NCBI RefSeq assembly: GCF_900167455.1
Contig: NZ_FUWJ01000007.1
Span: 208,889 to 272,888, forward strand
Origin: Enhydrobacter aerosaccus
GTDB lineage: Bacteria > Pseudomonadota > Alphaproteobacteria > Reyranellales > Reyranellaceae
Direction of reading: 5' to 3'
Length of the DNA stretch: 64,000 bases
Below are positions 9,201 through 17,586 of the stretch, piece by piece; the stretch's first letter is position 1, and every line of letters starts with the position of its first letter. The notes below the pieces were generated by a model that ran no database searches, was not told the origin of the DNA, and worked only from the letters and a program-made list of their open reading frames with translations. Made by a program: the position numbers and the translations under genes.

Positions 9201-10614
9201 AGCCGGCGGGACGGGGCGCAGCTACCATTCCGATGTTTCGGCTCGCAATCAGCGACTTCGGGTCCACTATCTGCTGGAGGCCGGCTGGAAGGCCGATGCC
9301 GCGATCCAAGGGCTCGGCCGGACCAACCGAACGGCCCAGGCGCAGCCACCGCTGTTCCGGCCGATCGCGTCAGACGTTGCCGCCGAGAAGCGGTTCCTCA
9401 GCACCATCGCGCGCCGCCTCGATACGCTGGGCGCCATCACACGCGGCCAGCGGCAGACCGGCGGGCAGGGCCTGTTCCGGCCCGAGGACAATCTCGAGAG
9501 CCCCTACGCCCGCGCCGCTCTGCGCCAGCTCTACACGCTGCTCTATGCCGGCAAGATCGAGGGCTGCTCCTTGCAGCGCTTCGAGGCGGCGACCGGGTTG
9601 TCGCTCACCGATCGCGACGGCTCGCTGCGCGAGGAACTGCCCTCGATCGCGCAGTTCCTCAACCGGCTGCTGGCGCTCACCATCGAGCTGCAGAACATCC
9701 TCTTCGAGGTTTTCGAGGCGTTGCTGCGCGCCAAGATCGAGGGCGCCATCGCTTCCGGCACTTATGACCGTGGCGTCGAGACGGTCGTGGCCGACTCGCT
9801 CCGCATTATCGACCGGCGCACGATCTACAGCCACGCCGGGACGGGCGCCGAGACTGAGGTGCTCACCATCCTGCGCCGCGATCGCAACCGGCCGCTCGCG
9901 CTCAACGAGGCCCTCGACCTGGCCCGCGAACGTGGCCGCCTGCTGGTCAATGCGAAGTCCCACCGCGCTGCCGTCCAGGTCTCCGCGCCGAGTGTGATGC
10001 TCGACGACGGTGCCATCGAGCGGCGGGTGCGCCTCGTGCGACCGATGGAGCGCCCGGCTCTCGCCGCCGACTCGCTCGCGATGTCAGCCTGGGAGGAGGC
10101 TGACAAGGCCGCCTTCGCTGCAGCGTGGCAGGCCGAGGTCGCCGAGCTGCCGGCGTTCGCCGAGAGCCACCTCTATGTGGTGACCGGCTTGCTCCTGCCG
10201 ATCTGGCAGCGCCTGCCGGAGGAGGGCTGTCGCGTCTGGCGCCTCGAGACCGATGACGGCCAGCGCGTCATCGGCCGGCAGGTCTCCGCGGCCTGGGTGG
10301 CCGACGCCGTCGGCGAGACGCCGCAGCTTTCGGCCGAAGAGGCGTGGACCGCTCTCTTCGAGCGCGGCGCGGTGCTGACGCTCGACGATGGTCTGGAACT
10401 ACGCCGCGCGACCATCATGAATGGCCGTCGGGTCGAGCTGTCAGGCTTCAGCGAGGGCATGCTCGACCGCCTGAAGGCGATGGGACTGATGTCGGAGATC
10501 ATTGCCTGGAAGCTCCGGCTGTTCGTGCCGACCGGCGCGAACGGGCCCGCGATCCTCGAGGCCTTGCTCGAGCGGCATCCGATGCGGCGGATCGCCGAGC
10601 GTGTGGCAGCGTGA
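6274..10614 (+). CDS. Strawberry-notch-like helicase with N-terminal methyltransferase-like domain
   Basis: A 1446-residue protein. Residues about 110-320 carry a Rossmann methyltransferase-like domain with the N6-adenine-type NPPF motif (about 213-217). A superfamily 2 helicase/NTPase of the strawberry-notch type follows, with Walker A GDGTGCGKGRQ (about 497-507), a DEAH box in VFDEAHAM (about 608) and a C-terminal helicase domain with GGTGRSYHSD (about 978) and the arginine-finger region LGRTNRT (about 1013). Such fusions are a hallmark of Hyphomicrobiales conjugative plasmids and integrative elements and are suspected to act in DNA modification or antirestriction, which is not proven. The Toprim gene follows 10 bases downstream. 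Confidence 0.92.
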   Translation: MTTPVIAASPAAASSTPAPNTAAQLLGASAHLLHDLARGRRIDAAALRAAMEHAFGGSDAEGLWDWKAAYDACEVATVLFLRRFGPGMRARAASPAVLLAMLDKIAALLPSHTRRSQESQSLQQFSTPIALGLAASAAAAITPADHVLEPSAGTGLLAIFAELAGAGLALNELADTRAGLLDLLFPAISVTRFDAAHIHDHLDAGVQPSVVLMNPPFSAGAHVDGRVADAALRHLRSALARLCDGGRLVAITGANLSPDHPAWRDAFVRLQERARLVFTAVVDGAVYARHGTTTPTRLLVIDKRPADDSKGFPDSPGVAKDAATLLAWALVSVPARLPVDGVVTPLPASRIVSPRSARAVAPRSVSLAVADTKFAEVTYQTTDWRPAETGRLTESLYEPYALQSIRITGAEPHPTPLVQSAAMASVAPPKPSHRPRLASGLAAKGVLSDAQLETVVYAGEAHSGLLAGAWTVDETFDTLSAAPEEAEHAVRFRRGFFLGDGTGCGKGRQVAAIILDHWLRGRRRALWISKSDALIEDARRDWSALGQERLLVQPLSRFRPGMPIQLHEGVLFLTYATLRSAERDGKLSRLDQILEWLGLGFDGMIVFDEAHAMANAAGGPRDGRGGERGEQAPSQQGRAGLRLQHALPDARVLYVSATGATTVRNLAYAQRLGLWGGDDFPFATRAEFVEAIEAGGVAAMEVLARDLKSLGLYTARSLSYAGIAYELLEHALSDEQRRVYDAYAGAFEIIHNNLNAALEAANITGTGEGGSRTLNAQAKSAARSAFEAAKQRFFGHLLTSMKIPTLVQSIERDLAQGHAAVIQIVSTGEALMERRLAEIPTSEWNDIAVDITPREYVLDYLAHSFPTQLFEEYTDDEGKLLSRPVFRDGQPVQCREAIERRDRLIEKLAALPPVPGALDQIVQRFGIDQVAEVTGRTRRIVRKGDRLAVETRAPSANLAEAAAFQDDKKRILVFSEAGGTGRSYHSDVSARNQRLRVHYLLEAGWKADAAIQGLGRTNRTAQAQPPLFRPIASDVAAEKRFLSTIARRLDTLGAITRGQRQTGGQGLFRPEDNLESPYARAALRQLYTLLYAGKIEGCSLQRFEAATGLSLTDRDGSLREELPSIAQFLNRLLALTIELQNILFEVFEALLRAKIEGAIASGTYDRGVETVVADSLRIIDRRTIYSHAGTGAETEVLTILRRDRNRPLALNEALDLARERGRLLVNAKSHRAAVQVSAPSVMLDDGAIERRVRLVRPMERPALAADSLAMSAWEEADKAAFAAAWQAEVAELPAFAESHLYVVTGLLLPIWQRLPEEGCRVWRLETDDGQRVIGRQVSAAWVADAVGETPQLSAEEAWTALFERGAVLTLDDGLELRRATIMNGRRVELSGFSEGMLDRLKAMGLMSEIIAWKLRLFVPTGANGPAILEALLERHPMRRIAERVAA

Positions 10615-10624
10615 GGAGGCGGTC

Positions 10625-11674
10625 ATGGCCCTATTCGCCGCCGATCTGGCGCGCCGCCTCGCGCGCGACGCCGAGGCCGTGTGCCGCCACTATCTCTCCA
10701 ACGGCCGTCGCCAGGGCCGCTACTGGTTGGTCGGCGATGTGCACAACATGCCGGGCCGGTCGATGTTCGTCAGGCTCAGCGGGCCAGAATCCGGTCCCGG
10801 CGCCGCCGGGCACTGGACAGATGCAGCGTCGGCCGAATATGGCGATCTGCTCGACGTCATCCGCGAGAGCTGCGGTCTCGTCGATTTCCGCGATGTCGCC
10901 GAGGAGGCACGACGGTTCCTCGGCCTGCCCAAGTCCGAACGCCGACTCGTGTCCCCAGGCACGAAGCCAGCACCCCGTGGCTCGCCTGAATCTGCCCGAC
11001 GTCTGTATGCGATGTCACGGCCGATCGCGGGCACGCTCGCGGAGGCATACCTGCACGCGCGAGGCATCGTCACCGTGCATGACGGCGGAGCCCTGCGTTT
11101 CCATCCGCGCTGCTACTATCGCCCCGACGAGCACGCCCCGATTGAGGCTTGGCCGGCCATGATCGCGTGCATCACGGATTTCGACGGCCGCATCACTGGC
11201 GTGCATCGCACCTGGCTCGACCGCTCCGGCCGCGGCAAGGCCCCGATCGACACGCCGCGTCGCGCAATGGGCGAGCTCTTGGGCAATGCCGTGCGCTTCG
11301 GCACAGCCGACGACGTGCTCGCAGCCGGCGAGGGCATCGAGACCATGCTGTCGATGCGATTTGCCCTGCCGACCATGCCCGCAGCCGCGGCACTCTCGGC
11401 CAATCACCTCGCCGCCCTGCTTCTCCCATCGACGCTGCGCCGGCTCTATATCGCGCGCGACGCCGATGCAGCCGGCGACCGCGCGACGGTGACGCTCAGC
11501 ACCCGCGCCCAGGAGGCGGGGATCGAGGCGATCTCGCTCTCGCCCAAGTTCGGCGACTTCAACGACGACTTGCGCGCCTTCGGCGTTGACGAACTGCGGG
11601 CAGTATTGCGGCATCAACTCGCGCCGCAGGACGCCCAGCATTTCTGCGATTCGAAGATGGCCGGGATGGGGTGA
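10625..11674 (+). CDS. Toprim-domain protein, DnaG-like, of mobile element
   Basis: A 349-residue protein with a C-terminal Toprim domain. It shows a glutamate in AAGEGIETML (about 235-245) and the DxD motif in ARDADAAGDRA (about 278-288), the metal-binding residues of primases and topoisomerases. The N-terminal half resembles the DUF7146 region found in plasmid primase-like proteins and lacks a clear zinc finger. It may act in element replication or lagging-strand priming after transfer. The ATG at 10625 is chosen because it follows a GAGGAGG Shine-Dalgarno; a longer open frame overlapping the upstream gene is not needed. Confidence 0.85.
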   Translation: MALFAADLARRLARDAEAVCRHYLSNGRRQGRYWLVGDVHNMPGRSMFVRLSGPESGPGAAGHWTDAASAEYGDLLDVIRESCGLVDFRDVAEEARRFLGLPKSERRLVSPGTKPAPRGSPESARRLYAMSRPIAGTLAEAYLHARGIVTVHDGGALRFHPRCYYRPDEHAPIEAWPAMIACITDFDGRITGVHRTWLDRSGRGKAPIDTPRRAMGELLGNAVRFGTADDVLAAGEGIETMLSMRFALPTMPAAAALSANHLAALLLPSTLRRLYIARDADAAGDRATVTLSTRAQEAGIEAISLSPKFGDFNDDLRAFGVDELRAVLRHQLAPQDAQHFCDSKMAGMG

Positions 11675-11765
11675 CGAGCGGGCAAGGCCGCAATCGTCGC
11701 GGTCGGCAACGATGAGGTCCGGGGCCGCAAGGACAGGCCGCGGCCGGCCTTCTAGAGGGCGATCG

Positions 11766-11919
11766 GACGGCAGGCGGTCCGGCTCCTGCAACGGCGGCGC
11801 GCGGCTATTTTCCGCCGGCGCTGACGCGCCTTTGCATCGCGAAGCAAAATAGCCGCGCTCTGCCGTCCTCCGCTGACGCTCCGGCCGCTCCGCGGTGCAG
11901 GCCCGGTCCGCCTGCCGTC
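11766..11919. repeat. Nested inverted repeats between Toprim and DUF2493 genes
   Basis: Two perfect inverted repeats are nested in the 301-base gap before DUF2493. The outer arms are 12 bases (gacggcaggcgg at 11766-11777, ccgcctgccgtc at 11908-11919). The inner arms are 13 bases (gcgcggctatttt at 11799-11811, aaaatagccgcgc at 11846-11858), extendable to about 21 bases with two mismatches. The AT core of the inner stem is conspicuous in this GC-rich DNA. It could be a cruciform, a transcript hairpin, or a protein site such as a transfer origin or partition site. Confidence 0.65.
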
Positions 11920-11975
11920 TGTCTGCGCCCACGAAGGCCGCGATGGGCGCGGCCGATCCGGCAAAGGACCTCATC

Positions 11976-12905
11976 ATGACCACCAACGACGATCTCGAAC
12001 CCGCCGACACCGCCTCCCCGACCGAGCACGTCCTCAGCGAGCTGCAGCTCCACGGCTGGCGTCCCTTCGACGATGAGCCCGACCCGCGGCCCCTGCCCGA
12101 GGGCAAAGCCATCGCCGGTGCCGTCGCCGACATCTTCGACGCCCTGGTCGCGACCCTGAGCGACACCCGCCTCGAGCCCGACCTCGAGGACCTGCTGTGG
12201 TCCACCGTCAACCTCTTCCACCGCGCCGCCGATCGCATCGAACGCGGGCTCGACGACAACGAGCGGGCGCAACACAAGAGCCAGCGCGAGCAGAACGGCT
12301 CGGAGGTGCGCTCGGTCGAGCTCGAACGGCTGACCGCCCAGGGCATCACGCTGATCGAGCGGCGCAACGCCATGGAGCTCTTCCGCGACCAGGCCGCCGA
12401 GCAGTTCGAGCGCCACACCGGCTCAGCCTGGCGGCCGCACACCGGCTCGATGGTCAGCCGCAGCACGCTCACCGCCGCGATGATCGACAGCCGCGACTTC
12501 CTCGCCGCCCGGCGTCGCGCGGACACCGAAGTCTTGTTGCCCAAGGGCCCCAAGATCGCGCTCAGCGGCGGGCTCGACTTCAACGACCATCGCCTGATCT
12601 GGGCCAAGCTCGATCAGGTCCACGCCAAGCATCCCGACATGGTGCTGCTGCACGGCGGCTCGCCGAAGGGCGCCGAGCTCATCGCCGCCCGCTGGGCCGA
12701 CCATCGCAAGGTGCCGCAGATCGCCTTCAAGCCGGACTGGCACAGGCACGCCAAGGCGGCACCCTTCAAGCGCAACGACGCCATGCTCGAGGTGCTGCCG
12801 ATCGGCGTCATGGTGTTCGCCGGCAGCGGCATCCAGGCCAACCTGGCTGACAAGGCCAGGAAGCTCGGCATTCCCGTGTGGCAATTCGCCGAGGCTGGCG
12901 CGTGA
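11976..12905 (+). CDS. DUF2493 domain-containing protein
   Basis: A 309-residue protein. The C-terminal 130 residues form the DUF2493 domain, a Rossmann-like SLOG/YspA-type fold, with GLDFNDHRLIWAKLD, LLHGGSPKGAELIAARWA and a final GSGIQANLADKARKLGIPVW segment. SLOG domains bind nucleotides, but the ligand of this class is unknown. The N-terminal half is charged and probably helical. The family is a constant member of this mobile-element gene set. The start at 11976 is favoured because the region upstream is taken by inverted repeats; an in-frame extension to 11895 is possible. Confidence 0.87.
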   Translation: MTTNDDLEPADTASPTEHVLSELQLHGWRPFDDEPDPRPLPEGKAIAGAVADIFDALVATLSDTRLEPDLEDLLWSTVNLFHRAADRIERGLDDNERAQHKSQREQNGSEVRSVELERLTAQGITLIERRNAMELFRDQAAEQFERHTGSAWRPHTGSMVSRSTLTAAMIDSRDFLAARRRADTEVLLPKGPKIALSGGLDFNDHRLIWAKLDQVHAKHPDMVLLHGGSPKGAELIAARWADHRKVPQIAFKPDWHRHAKAAPFKRNDAMLEVLPIGVMVFAGSGIQANLADKARKLGIPVWQFAEAGA

Positions 12906-12926
12906 CAGGCTAGTGGAAACCGCCGG

Positions 12927-12950
12927 GAGCCTCACCTTTGGGTGGGGCTC
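12927..12950 (+). terminator. Hairpin after DUF2493 gene, possible terminator
   Basis: A 10-base stem with one G-U pair (gagcctcacc with ggtggggctc) and a 4-base loop, 21 bases after the DUF2493 stop. There is no T tract behind it, so termination without Rho is uncertain. Confidence 0.4.
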
Positions 12951-13253
12951 TGCTCCGCGGCGCGCCGACTCCATCAACTGGGGTCGCAGTTGCCTTCGTC
13001 GATGGCCTCGACTTCACGGCTCTCGGGTTTAAGCGTGAGGCACCGGCATCCACTGGCAGGCCAGGATATGATTTCGAGGCGTCGATTACGAACCGGAGCC
13101 TTACGGGCCTGACGACAGATAGCCTCGCCAGTCCAGGCATGCTGTCAAGCACGGGAGCCAGGACAGCCTGTAACCGGCCGACATGGCGTCGGTTCTGACG
13201 GGTCTCGTCCCGTGCATGTATTATGGTGGAATCGGAAACAGGACCTTGCGTTG
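12951..13253 (+). other. Non-coding gap upstream of the SPARSA operon
   Basis: No gene is supported here. It must hold the promoter of the SIR2-APAZ/pAgo operon unless that operon is read from upstream. AGGA near 13239 is the likely Shine-Dalgarno for the ATG at 13254; a GTG at 13212 is in frame and would add 14 residues. Confidence 0.4.
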
Positions 13254-14987
13254 ATGTCCACGGGGAACGACCCGCCGGAGCTTGGCATAGATGACTTCAC
13301 CCGCCGCTTCGCGTTACGGGCGGGCAATCTCATGTGGCTGCTCGGTGCCGGCGCGTCAGCCTCGGCCGGCATTCCCACTGCCTGGGACATGATCTGGGAA
13401 TTCAAGCAATTGCTGTTTGTGAGCCAGCGGCGAGTTGCGTTGCAGACCGTGGCCGACCTCTCCAACCCCGCGATCCGTGCCCAACTGCAGGCTCACACCG
13501 ACGCCGCCGGAGCCTTGCCGGCGGCCGGCTCACCCGAGGAATATGCAGGCTTGTTCGAGGCTGTCTATCCGGCCGAATCGGACCGGCGCGCTTTCCTCGA
13601 CGCCAAGCTGAGTGGCGCAAAACCTTCCTATGGGCATCTGGCGCTGGCGGCGCTCATGCGCGGGCAGGGCGCGCGCCTCGTGTGGACCACGAACTTCGAT
13701 CCGCTGGTGGCCGATTCGTGCGCGAAGATCTTCGGGACCACGGGGACGCTGACGAGCGTCGCCCTCGATGCCCCCGACCTCGCGCAGCAAGTGATCGATG
13801 AAGGCCGCTGGCCGGTCGAAGTGAAGCTCCACGGCGATTTCCGTTCGCGCCGTCTGAAGAATACCAACGATGAGCTGCGGCAGCAGGATTCCCAGCTTCG
13901 CCAGTTGCTGGTCGATGCGTGCGCGCGGTTCGGGCTGGTGGTTGCGGGCTATAGCGGCCGCGACCGTTCCATCATGGACACGCTGGACGAGGCAGCGAGC
14001 AGATCCGGGGCATTCCCCGCGGGTCTTTTCTGGCTCCATCGCGGAGACGACCTACCGCTGCCGCGCGTGCGCGCGTTACTCGCCCGCGCTGCGGCCAATG
14101 GCATCCAGGCGGTGCTGGTCCGGATCGAGAATTTCGACGAAGCTCTACGCGATATCATCCGGCTGATGGATAGCCTGGATACGACGGAACTCGACTCGTT
14201 CGCGGCCGAGCGCCGGCGCTGGAGTCCGGCGCCGCGTCCGGTCGGCCGCAAGGGCTGGCCTGTGGTGCGCCTGAATGCGCTGCCGATCACCCAGGCACCG
14301 ACTGTCTGCCGGCGTATCGTCTGCGAGATCGGCGGTTATGCCGACGTCCGCGCCGCGATCGAACAGGCTGAGGTCGCCATCCTCGCCGCCCGAACAAAGG
14401 CGGGCGTCCTGGCCTTTGGTTCTGACGGCGACGTCCGCAAGGTCTTCGATGGCCACGGCATTACGGACTTGGACCTCCACACCATCGAAATCAAGCGGCT
14501 GCGATATGAATCCGCCGAACGCGGCTTGCTGCGCGAGGCATTGACACGCGCGATCGTCCGCACACGCGCGGTGAATTCGGTCCATCGGCGCAGCGCCGAC
14601 CTGCTAGCGCCCTCAGATGGTGAAGCGGACGCCTGGTCGGACCTTCGTCGACTGGTCGGTCCATTGTCGGGCGTGGTGCCCAATCATCCCGAATTGCGTT
14701 GGCGGGAGGGCATCAGCACCCGGCTCGACTGGGCGGACGACCGACTGTGGATTCTCCTCGATCCCTGCACCGTGTTCGAAGGGATCGACGACACGAACAA
14801 GGCCTTCGCCGCGGACTTCGCGCGCGAGCGGACGGTCAAGCGCTACAATCGACCGCTTAACGATCTCCTCGGCTTCTGGTCGGGCTATCTCGCACAGGAT
14901 GACGAGCTGCGGGCGCTTGGCCTCGGCAATGGCATCGATGCGGTCTTCCGTCTGTCGCCGGATACTGCGTTCTCCCGGAGAGCCTGA
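13254..14987 (+). CDS. SIR2-APAZ effector of a short-Argonaute (SPARSA) system
   Basis: A 577-residue protein. Residues 1 to about 290 are a SIR2-like NADase domain with the nucleotide-binding GAGAS loop (31-35), the catalytic-type Asn in TTNFD (Asn147) and His in KLHGD (His193), and a YSGRD motif. Residues about 325-577 look like the APAZ domain that replaces the N-PAZ half of Argonaute (PVVRLNALPI and IGGYADVRAAI near its start). In characterised SPARSA systems the heterodimer with short pAgo depletes NAD+ when it recognises invading plasmid DNA through a guide RNA, causing cell death or dormancy. The pAgo gene starts 2 bases after the stop. All key residues are present, so the enzyme should be active. 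Confidence 0.9.
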   Translation: MSTGNDPPELGIDDFTRRFALRAGNLMWLLGAGASASAGIPTAWDMIWEFKQLLFVSQRRVALQTVADLSNPAIRAQLQAHTDAAGALPAAGSPEEYAGLFEAVYPAESDRRAFLDAKLSGAKPSYGHLALAALMRGQGARLVWTTNFDPLVADSCAKIFGTTGTLTSVALDAPDLAQQVIDEGRWPVEVKLHGDFRSRRLKNTNDELRQQDSQLRQLLVDACARFGLVVAGYSGRDRSIMDTLDEAASRSGAFPAGLFWLHRGDDLPLPRVRALLARAAANGIQAVLVRIENFDEALRDIIRLMDSLDTTELDSFAAERRRWSPAPRPVGRKGWPVVRLNALPITQAPTVCRRIVCEIGGYADVRAAIEQAEVAILAARTKAGVLAFGSDGDVRKVFDGHGITDLDLHTIEIKRLRYESAERGLLREALTRAIVRTRAVNSVHRRSADLLAPSDGEADAWSDLRRLVGPLSGVVPNHPELRWREGISTRLDWADDRLWILLDPCTVFEGIDDTNKAFAADFARERTVKRYNRPLNDLLGFWSGYLAQDDELRALGLGNGIDAVFRLSPDTAFSRRA

Positions 14988-14989
14988 GC

Positions 14990-16411
14990 ATGACGAGCGA
15001 GATCGCCCCCCACATCTGGCTGCCCGAACCGAGGCTCGCGTTCCATCCCGAACGCACGTCCGACCGCGATATCCATCCGCTTCGGGGGCTTCTGCGCTTT
15101 GGTCCGTATTCGTCGGGCCTGGTGCCGGACCCCATCCGTGTCGCGACGATCTCGCCGGCCGGAGAGAGCGAGCGTCTCTTCGGCTTCGTGCGGGAACTGA
15201 ACACGGCGTCGAAGCCGACGGAGCGGCGCGACTATCTGCCGGAATGGCCTGGTTTCCAGCGTGTGTTCGGGCTGCACATGCGCGGCGCAGCTAGGGGCTG
15301 TCATATCGAGCTTGACCAGCACCTCGAGTCCGATCTTGCGGCAACGGCGACACCTCATATCGTGCTTGCCGCACGCCTGTTGCGTGCCGTCCAGTCGCTG
15401 GAGGCACGCCGCGCCGACTTCGATGTCCTCTTCGTCTACATCCCTCGGCGCTGGGCGGCCGGGTTCACTGGCGGCAGTTCGGACGATTTCGATCTCCACG
15501 ATCACCTGAAGGCCGCAACCGCCGCGCGGCGCCTGCCGGTCCAATTGTTGCGGGAGGACAAGGCACTCGCCTATCCCGACCAGGCCAGCGTGATGTGGCG
15601 AATCGGGCTCGCGCTCTACGTCAAGGCCGGCGGCATTCCCTGGAAGCTCGCGGATGCCGATCCCGAGACGGCCCATATCGGGATCTCGTATGCGGTGCGT
15701 CTGGTCCAGTCCGATCGCCCACGCTTTGTCACCTGCTGCAGCCAGGTCTTCGATGCCGAAGGTGCTGGGCTCGAGTTCGTCGCCTACGATGCGCATGAGG
15801 TCGAAGTGCAGCGGGATAATCCCTTCCTCTCGAGAACGGAGATGTTCCGCGTGATGACGCGCTCGATGGATCTCTATCGGCGCCGCCACGCGGGCCGCTC
15901 ACCGCGGCGGGTGATGGTTCACAAGACGACGGAGTTCAAGCCGGAGGAAATGGACGGCGCCATGGAAGCGCTTCATCTCTGCGAAACGGTCGATCTCCTC
16001 CAGGTCGTCGAGGACGTGGGCTGGCGCGGTGTAAGGATCGACGGGCGCGCTGGCGACGCGAAGGGAAAGCCCACTGCTTTTCCGGTTTCGCGCGGCACCG
16101 TGATCGGCATCGGCGCGCGCGAAGCACTGTTGTGGACGCATGGCGACGTACGGGGCATCGGGGACCGCAACTCGTATTTCCAAGGCGGGCGCAGCACGCC
16201 ACGACCCCTGCGCCTGGTGCGGCACGCGGGCCATGGCTCCTGGGACGACACGTGCCGCGCCGCATTGGGTCTGGCAAAAATGAACTGGAACAACGATGCG
16301 CTCTACGATCCGCTGCCCGTGACGATGAGCTACGCCAAGGTGCTGGCGCGGGTGGTGAAGCGCATGACGGGCTTGGGCAGCGCGCCCTATCAGTTCCGCT
16401 TCTTCATGTAG
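14990..16411 (+). CDS. Short prokaryotic Argonaute (MID-PIWI), SPARSA partner
   Basis: A 473-residue protein of the short pAgo class: it has MID (about 165-300) and PIWI (about 300-473) regions and no N-PAZ half. Diagnostic segments are ALYVKAGGIPWKL, ISYAVRL, VMVHKT, YDPLPVTMSYAKVLARVVKRM and the C-terminal RFFM. The DEDX slicer residues expected of catalytic PIWI domains are not evident, as in all short pAgos, so it should bind guide and target without cutting. Gene order and the 2-base spacing with the SIR2-APAZ gene are those of known SPARSA operons. It is the last gene of the operon and is followed directly by relaxase debris. Confidence 0.9.
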   Translation: MTSEIAPHIWLPEPRLAFHPERTSDRDIHPLRGLLRFGPYSSGLVPDPIRVATISPAGESERLFGFVRELNTASKPTERRDYLPEWPGFQRVFGLHMRGAARGCHIELDQHLESDLAATATPHIVLAARLLRAVQSLEARRADFDVLFVYIPRRWAAGFTGGSSDDFDLHDHLKAATAARRLPVQLLREDKALAYPDQASVMWRIGLALYVKAGGIPWKLADADPETAHIGISYAVRLVQSDRPRFVTCCSQVFDAEGAGLEFVAYDAHEVEVQRDNPFLSRTEMFRVMTRSMDLYRRRHAGRSPRRVMVHKTTEFKPEEMDGAMEALHLCETVDLLQVVEDVGWRGVRIDGRAGDAKGKPTAFPVSRGTVIGIGAREALLWTHGDVRGIGDRNSYFQGGRSTPRPLRLVRHAGHGSWDDTCRAALGLAKMNWNNDALYDPLPVTMSYAKVLARVVKRMTGLGSAPYQFRFFM

Positions 16412-16431
16412 CGCGAGCCGAGCACGCGCGT

Positions 16432-16608
16432 ATGGATGGCTACAGGCCCAACCCGCGATGCCCCCGCCGGCCAACATCACACCGCTTACCCGCTTGCCGA
16501 GCTGCTACTCCAGCGCCGGCCGCCACGGAACGAGTTGAAAGCCGAGCCCATCGTCGATCATCGCGAAGCGGCCGGATCCCAGGATGACGCGCCGGCGGTT
16601 ATCTTCCA
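16432..16608 (-). pseudogene. C-terminal stump of a DUF3363/VirD2-like relaxase
   Basis: The bottom strand translates to SGRFAMIDDGLGFQLVPW, then RPALE, a stop at 16505-16507, and QLGKRVSGV followed by a glycine-rich end. This is the conserved C-terminus of DUF3363 relaxases of Hyphomicrobiales conjugative elements, where the usual sequence runs through without the stop. Nothing of the catalytic N-terminus remains. It shows that the element once carried, or lies beside, a mobilisation gene on this strand, and that the SPARSA operon end now abuts it. Confidence 0.7.
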
Positions 16609-16685
16609 CTGGTCTTTGCAGCGACCTTCGGTTCTCTCGACGGGAAGCCTTCGGGCGCCGGACCTACTTTCCCCTCGGGCGGCGG

Positions 16686-16975
16686 GCTGCGCGACCAGAT
16701 GAGTAGCCCTCGCTGGACTCGCCGTCGAATTGGTTGGCGAAGATCGGGCTGGCGAAACTTGGATCGTCGAGCTCGACCGGTGGTCGCTGCCTTCGTTGGA
16801 CCGCTTGGGCCAGGTGGCGCCGACCTCGGCCCGCCGGACATAGACGCGATGGCTGGGCGCCTTGTCGCTCGACTGACTGGCTTTTGGACGACCGGCCTTT
16901 ATCTACGCTCAGCTATCCTTCTCATCACCCGTCGCTGCCCCGCCTCTTGTGAAGCATGACCGAGATTGGCCACAT
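16686..16975 (-). pseudogene. Decayed inverted copy of the DUF736 gene
   Basis: The reverse complement aligns with the intact DUF736 gene at 17253-17573. Long stretches agree (for example agcgacaaggcgcccagcc and ctcgacgatccaag), from an ATG at 16975 down to the C-terminal SRR region. Two 4-base deletions relative to the intact gene break the frame, and the 5' third has diverged strongly. It is followed on the same strand by the relaxase stump, so the two probably formed one operon before decay. Confidence 0.75.
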
Positions 16976-17252
16976 CTCTCCTCCGTATGCCGTTCAGCAC
17001 GCGACGCACTTGGCCTCTTTGTGGCGAATCTGGCCGCAGACCGGCTGCGCCTCGATCGCCTGAGCCGCAACGCCATCGCCTCGACTTTCTTCCCCTGGGC
17101 TTCGCCCATTCCTCGCGAGGCAAGAAAGTCTCTCCGAGGGCATCCTCCGCTGCGCTCCGGCCCGCAAGCGGGTGCGTCGGCGATCGTCTCCGGCCTGCAG
17201 ATCGCCATCGAGGCCGCGATGGTCGCGGGCCCGAACAGCAAGGAGAAGTGAC

Positions 17253-17573
17253 ATGGCCAACATCGGTTCCTTCAAGAAGGTCAACGACGAGTACCAGGGC
17301 GAGATCGTCACGCTGAGCGTTCAGACCAAGGGTGTCCGCATTGTCCCGGAGGCCAACAGGTCCAGCGACAAGGCGCCCAGCCATCGCGTCTATGTCCGGC
17401 GAGCCGAGATCGGCGCGGCCTGGCCCAAGCGCTCGAACGAGGGCCGCGACTACCTCTCGGTGAAGCTCGACGATCCAAGCTTCGCCAGCCCGATCTTCGC
17501 CAACCTGTTCGACGACGAGTCCGGCGAGGGCTACTCCCTGATCTGGTCGCGCCGCCGCCCGAGTGGCGAGTAG
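17253..17573 (+). CDS. DUF736 domain-containing protein
   Basis: A 106-residue protein beginning MANIGSFKKV and covering the whole DUF736 family length, with the conserved YVRRAEIGAAW, YLSVKLDDPSF and IFANLFDDE segments. The family is nearly universal on Hyphomicrobiales plasmids and integrative elements and usually lies near relaxase and transfer genes; its function is unknown. AAGGAGAAG eight bases before the ATG is a strong ribosome-binding site. A hairpin terminator follows, so it is transcribed alone or as the last gene. Confidence 0.9.
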   Translation: MANIGSFKKVNDEYQGEIVTLSVQTKGVRIVPEANRSSDKAPSHRVYVRRAEIGAAWPKRSNEGRDYLSVKLDDPSFASPIFANLFDDESGEGYSLIWSRRRPSGE

Positions 17574-17586
17574 GTCCAGCTCCGAA

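Noticed and set aside
11015..12607. 530-codon bottom-strand frame across Toprim and DUF2493 genes
   Set aside because: It overlaps two conserved families in the other direction and spans the inverted-repeat gap; no motif is present.
13254..14987. SIR2 protein as a Thoeris ThsA or other SIR2 defence effector
   Set aside because: No TIR partner is present; the C-terminal half looks like APAZ and the next gene is a short pAgo with 2-base spacing.
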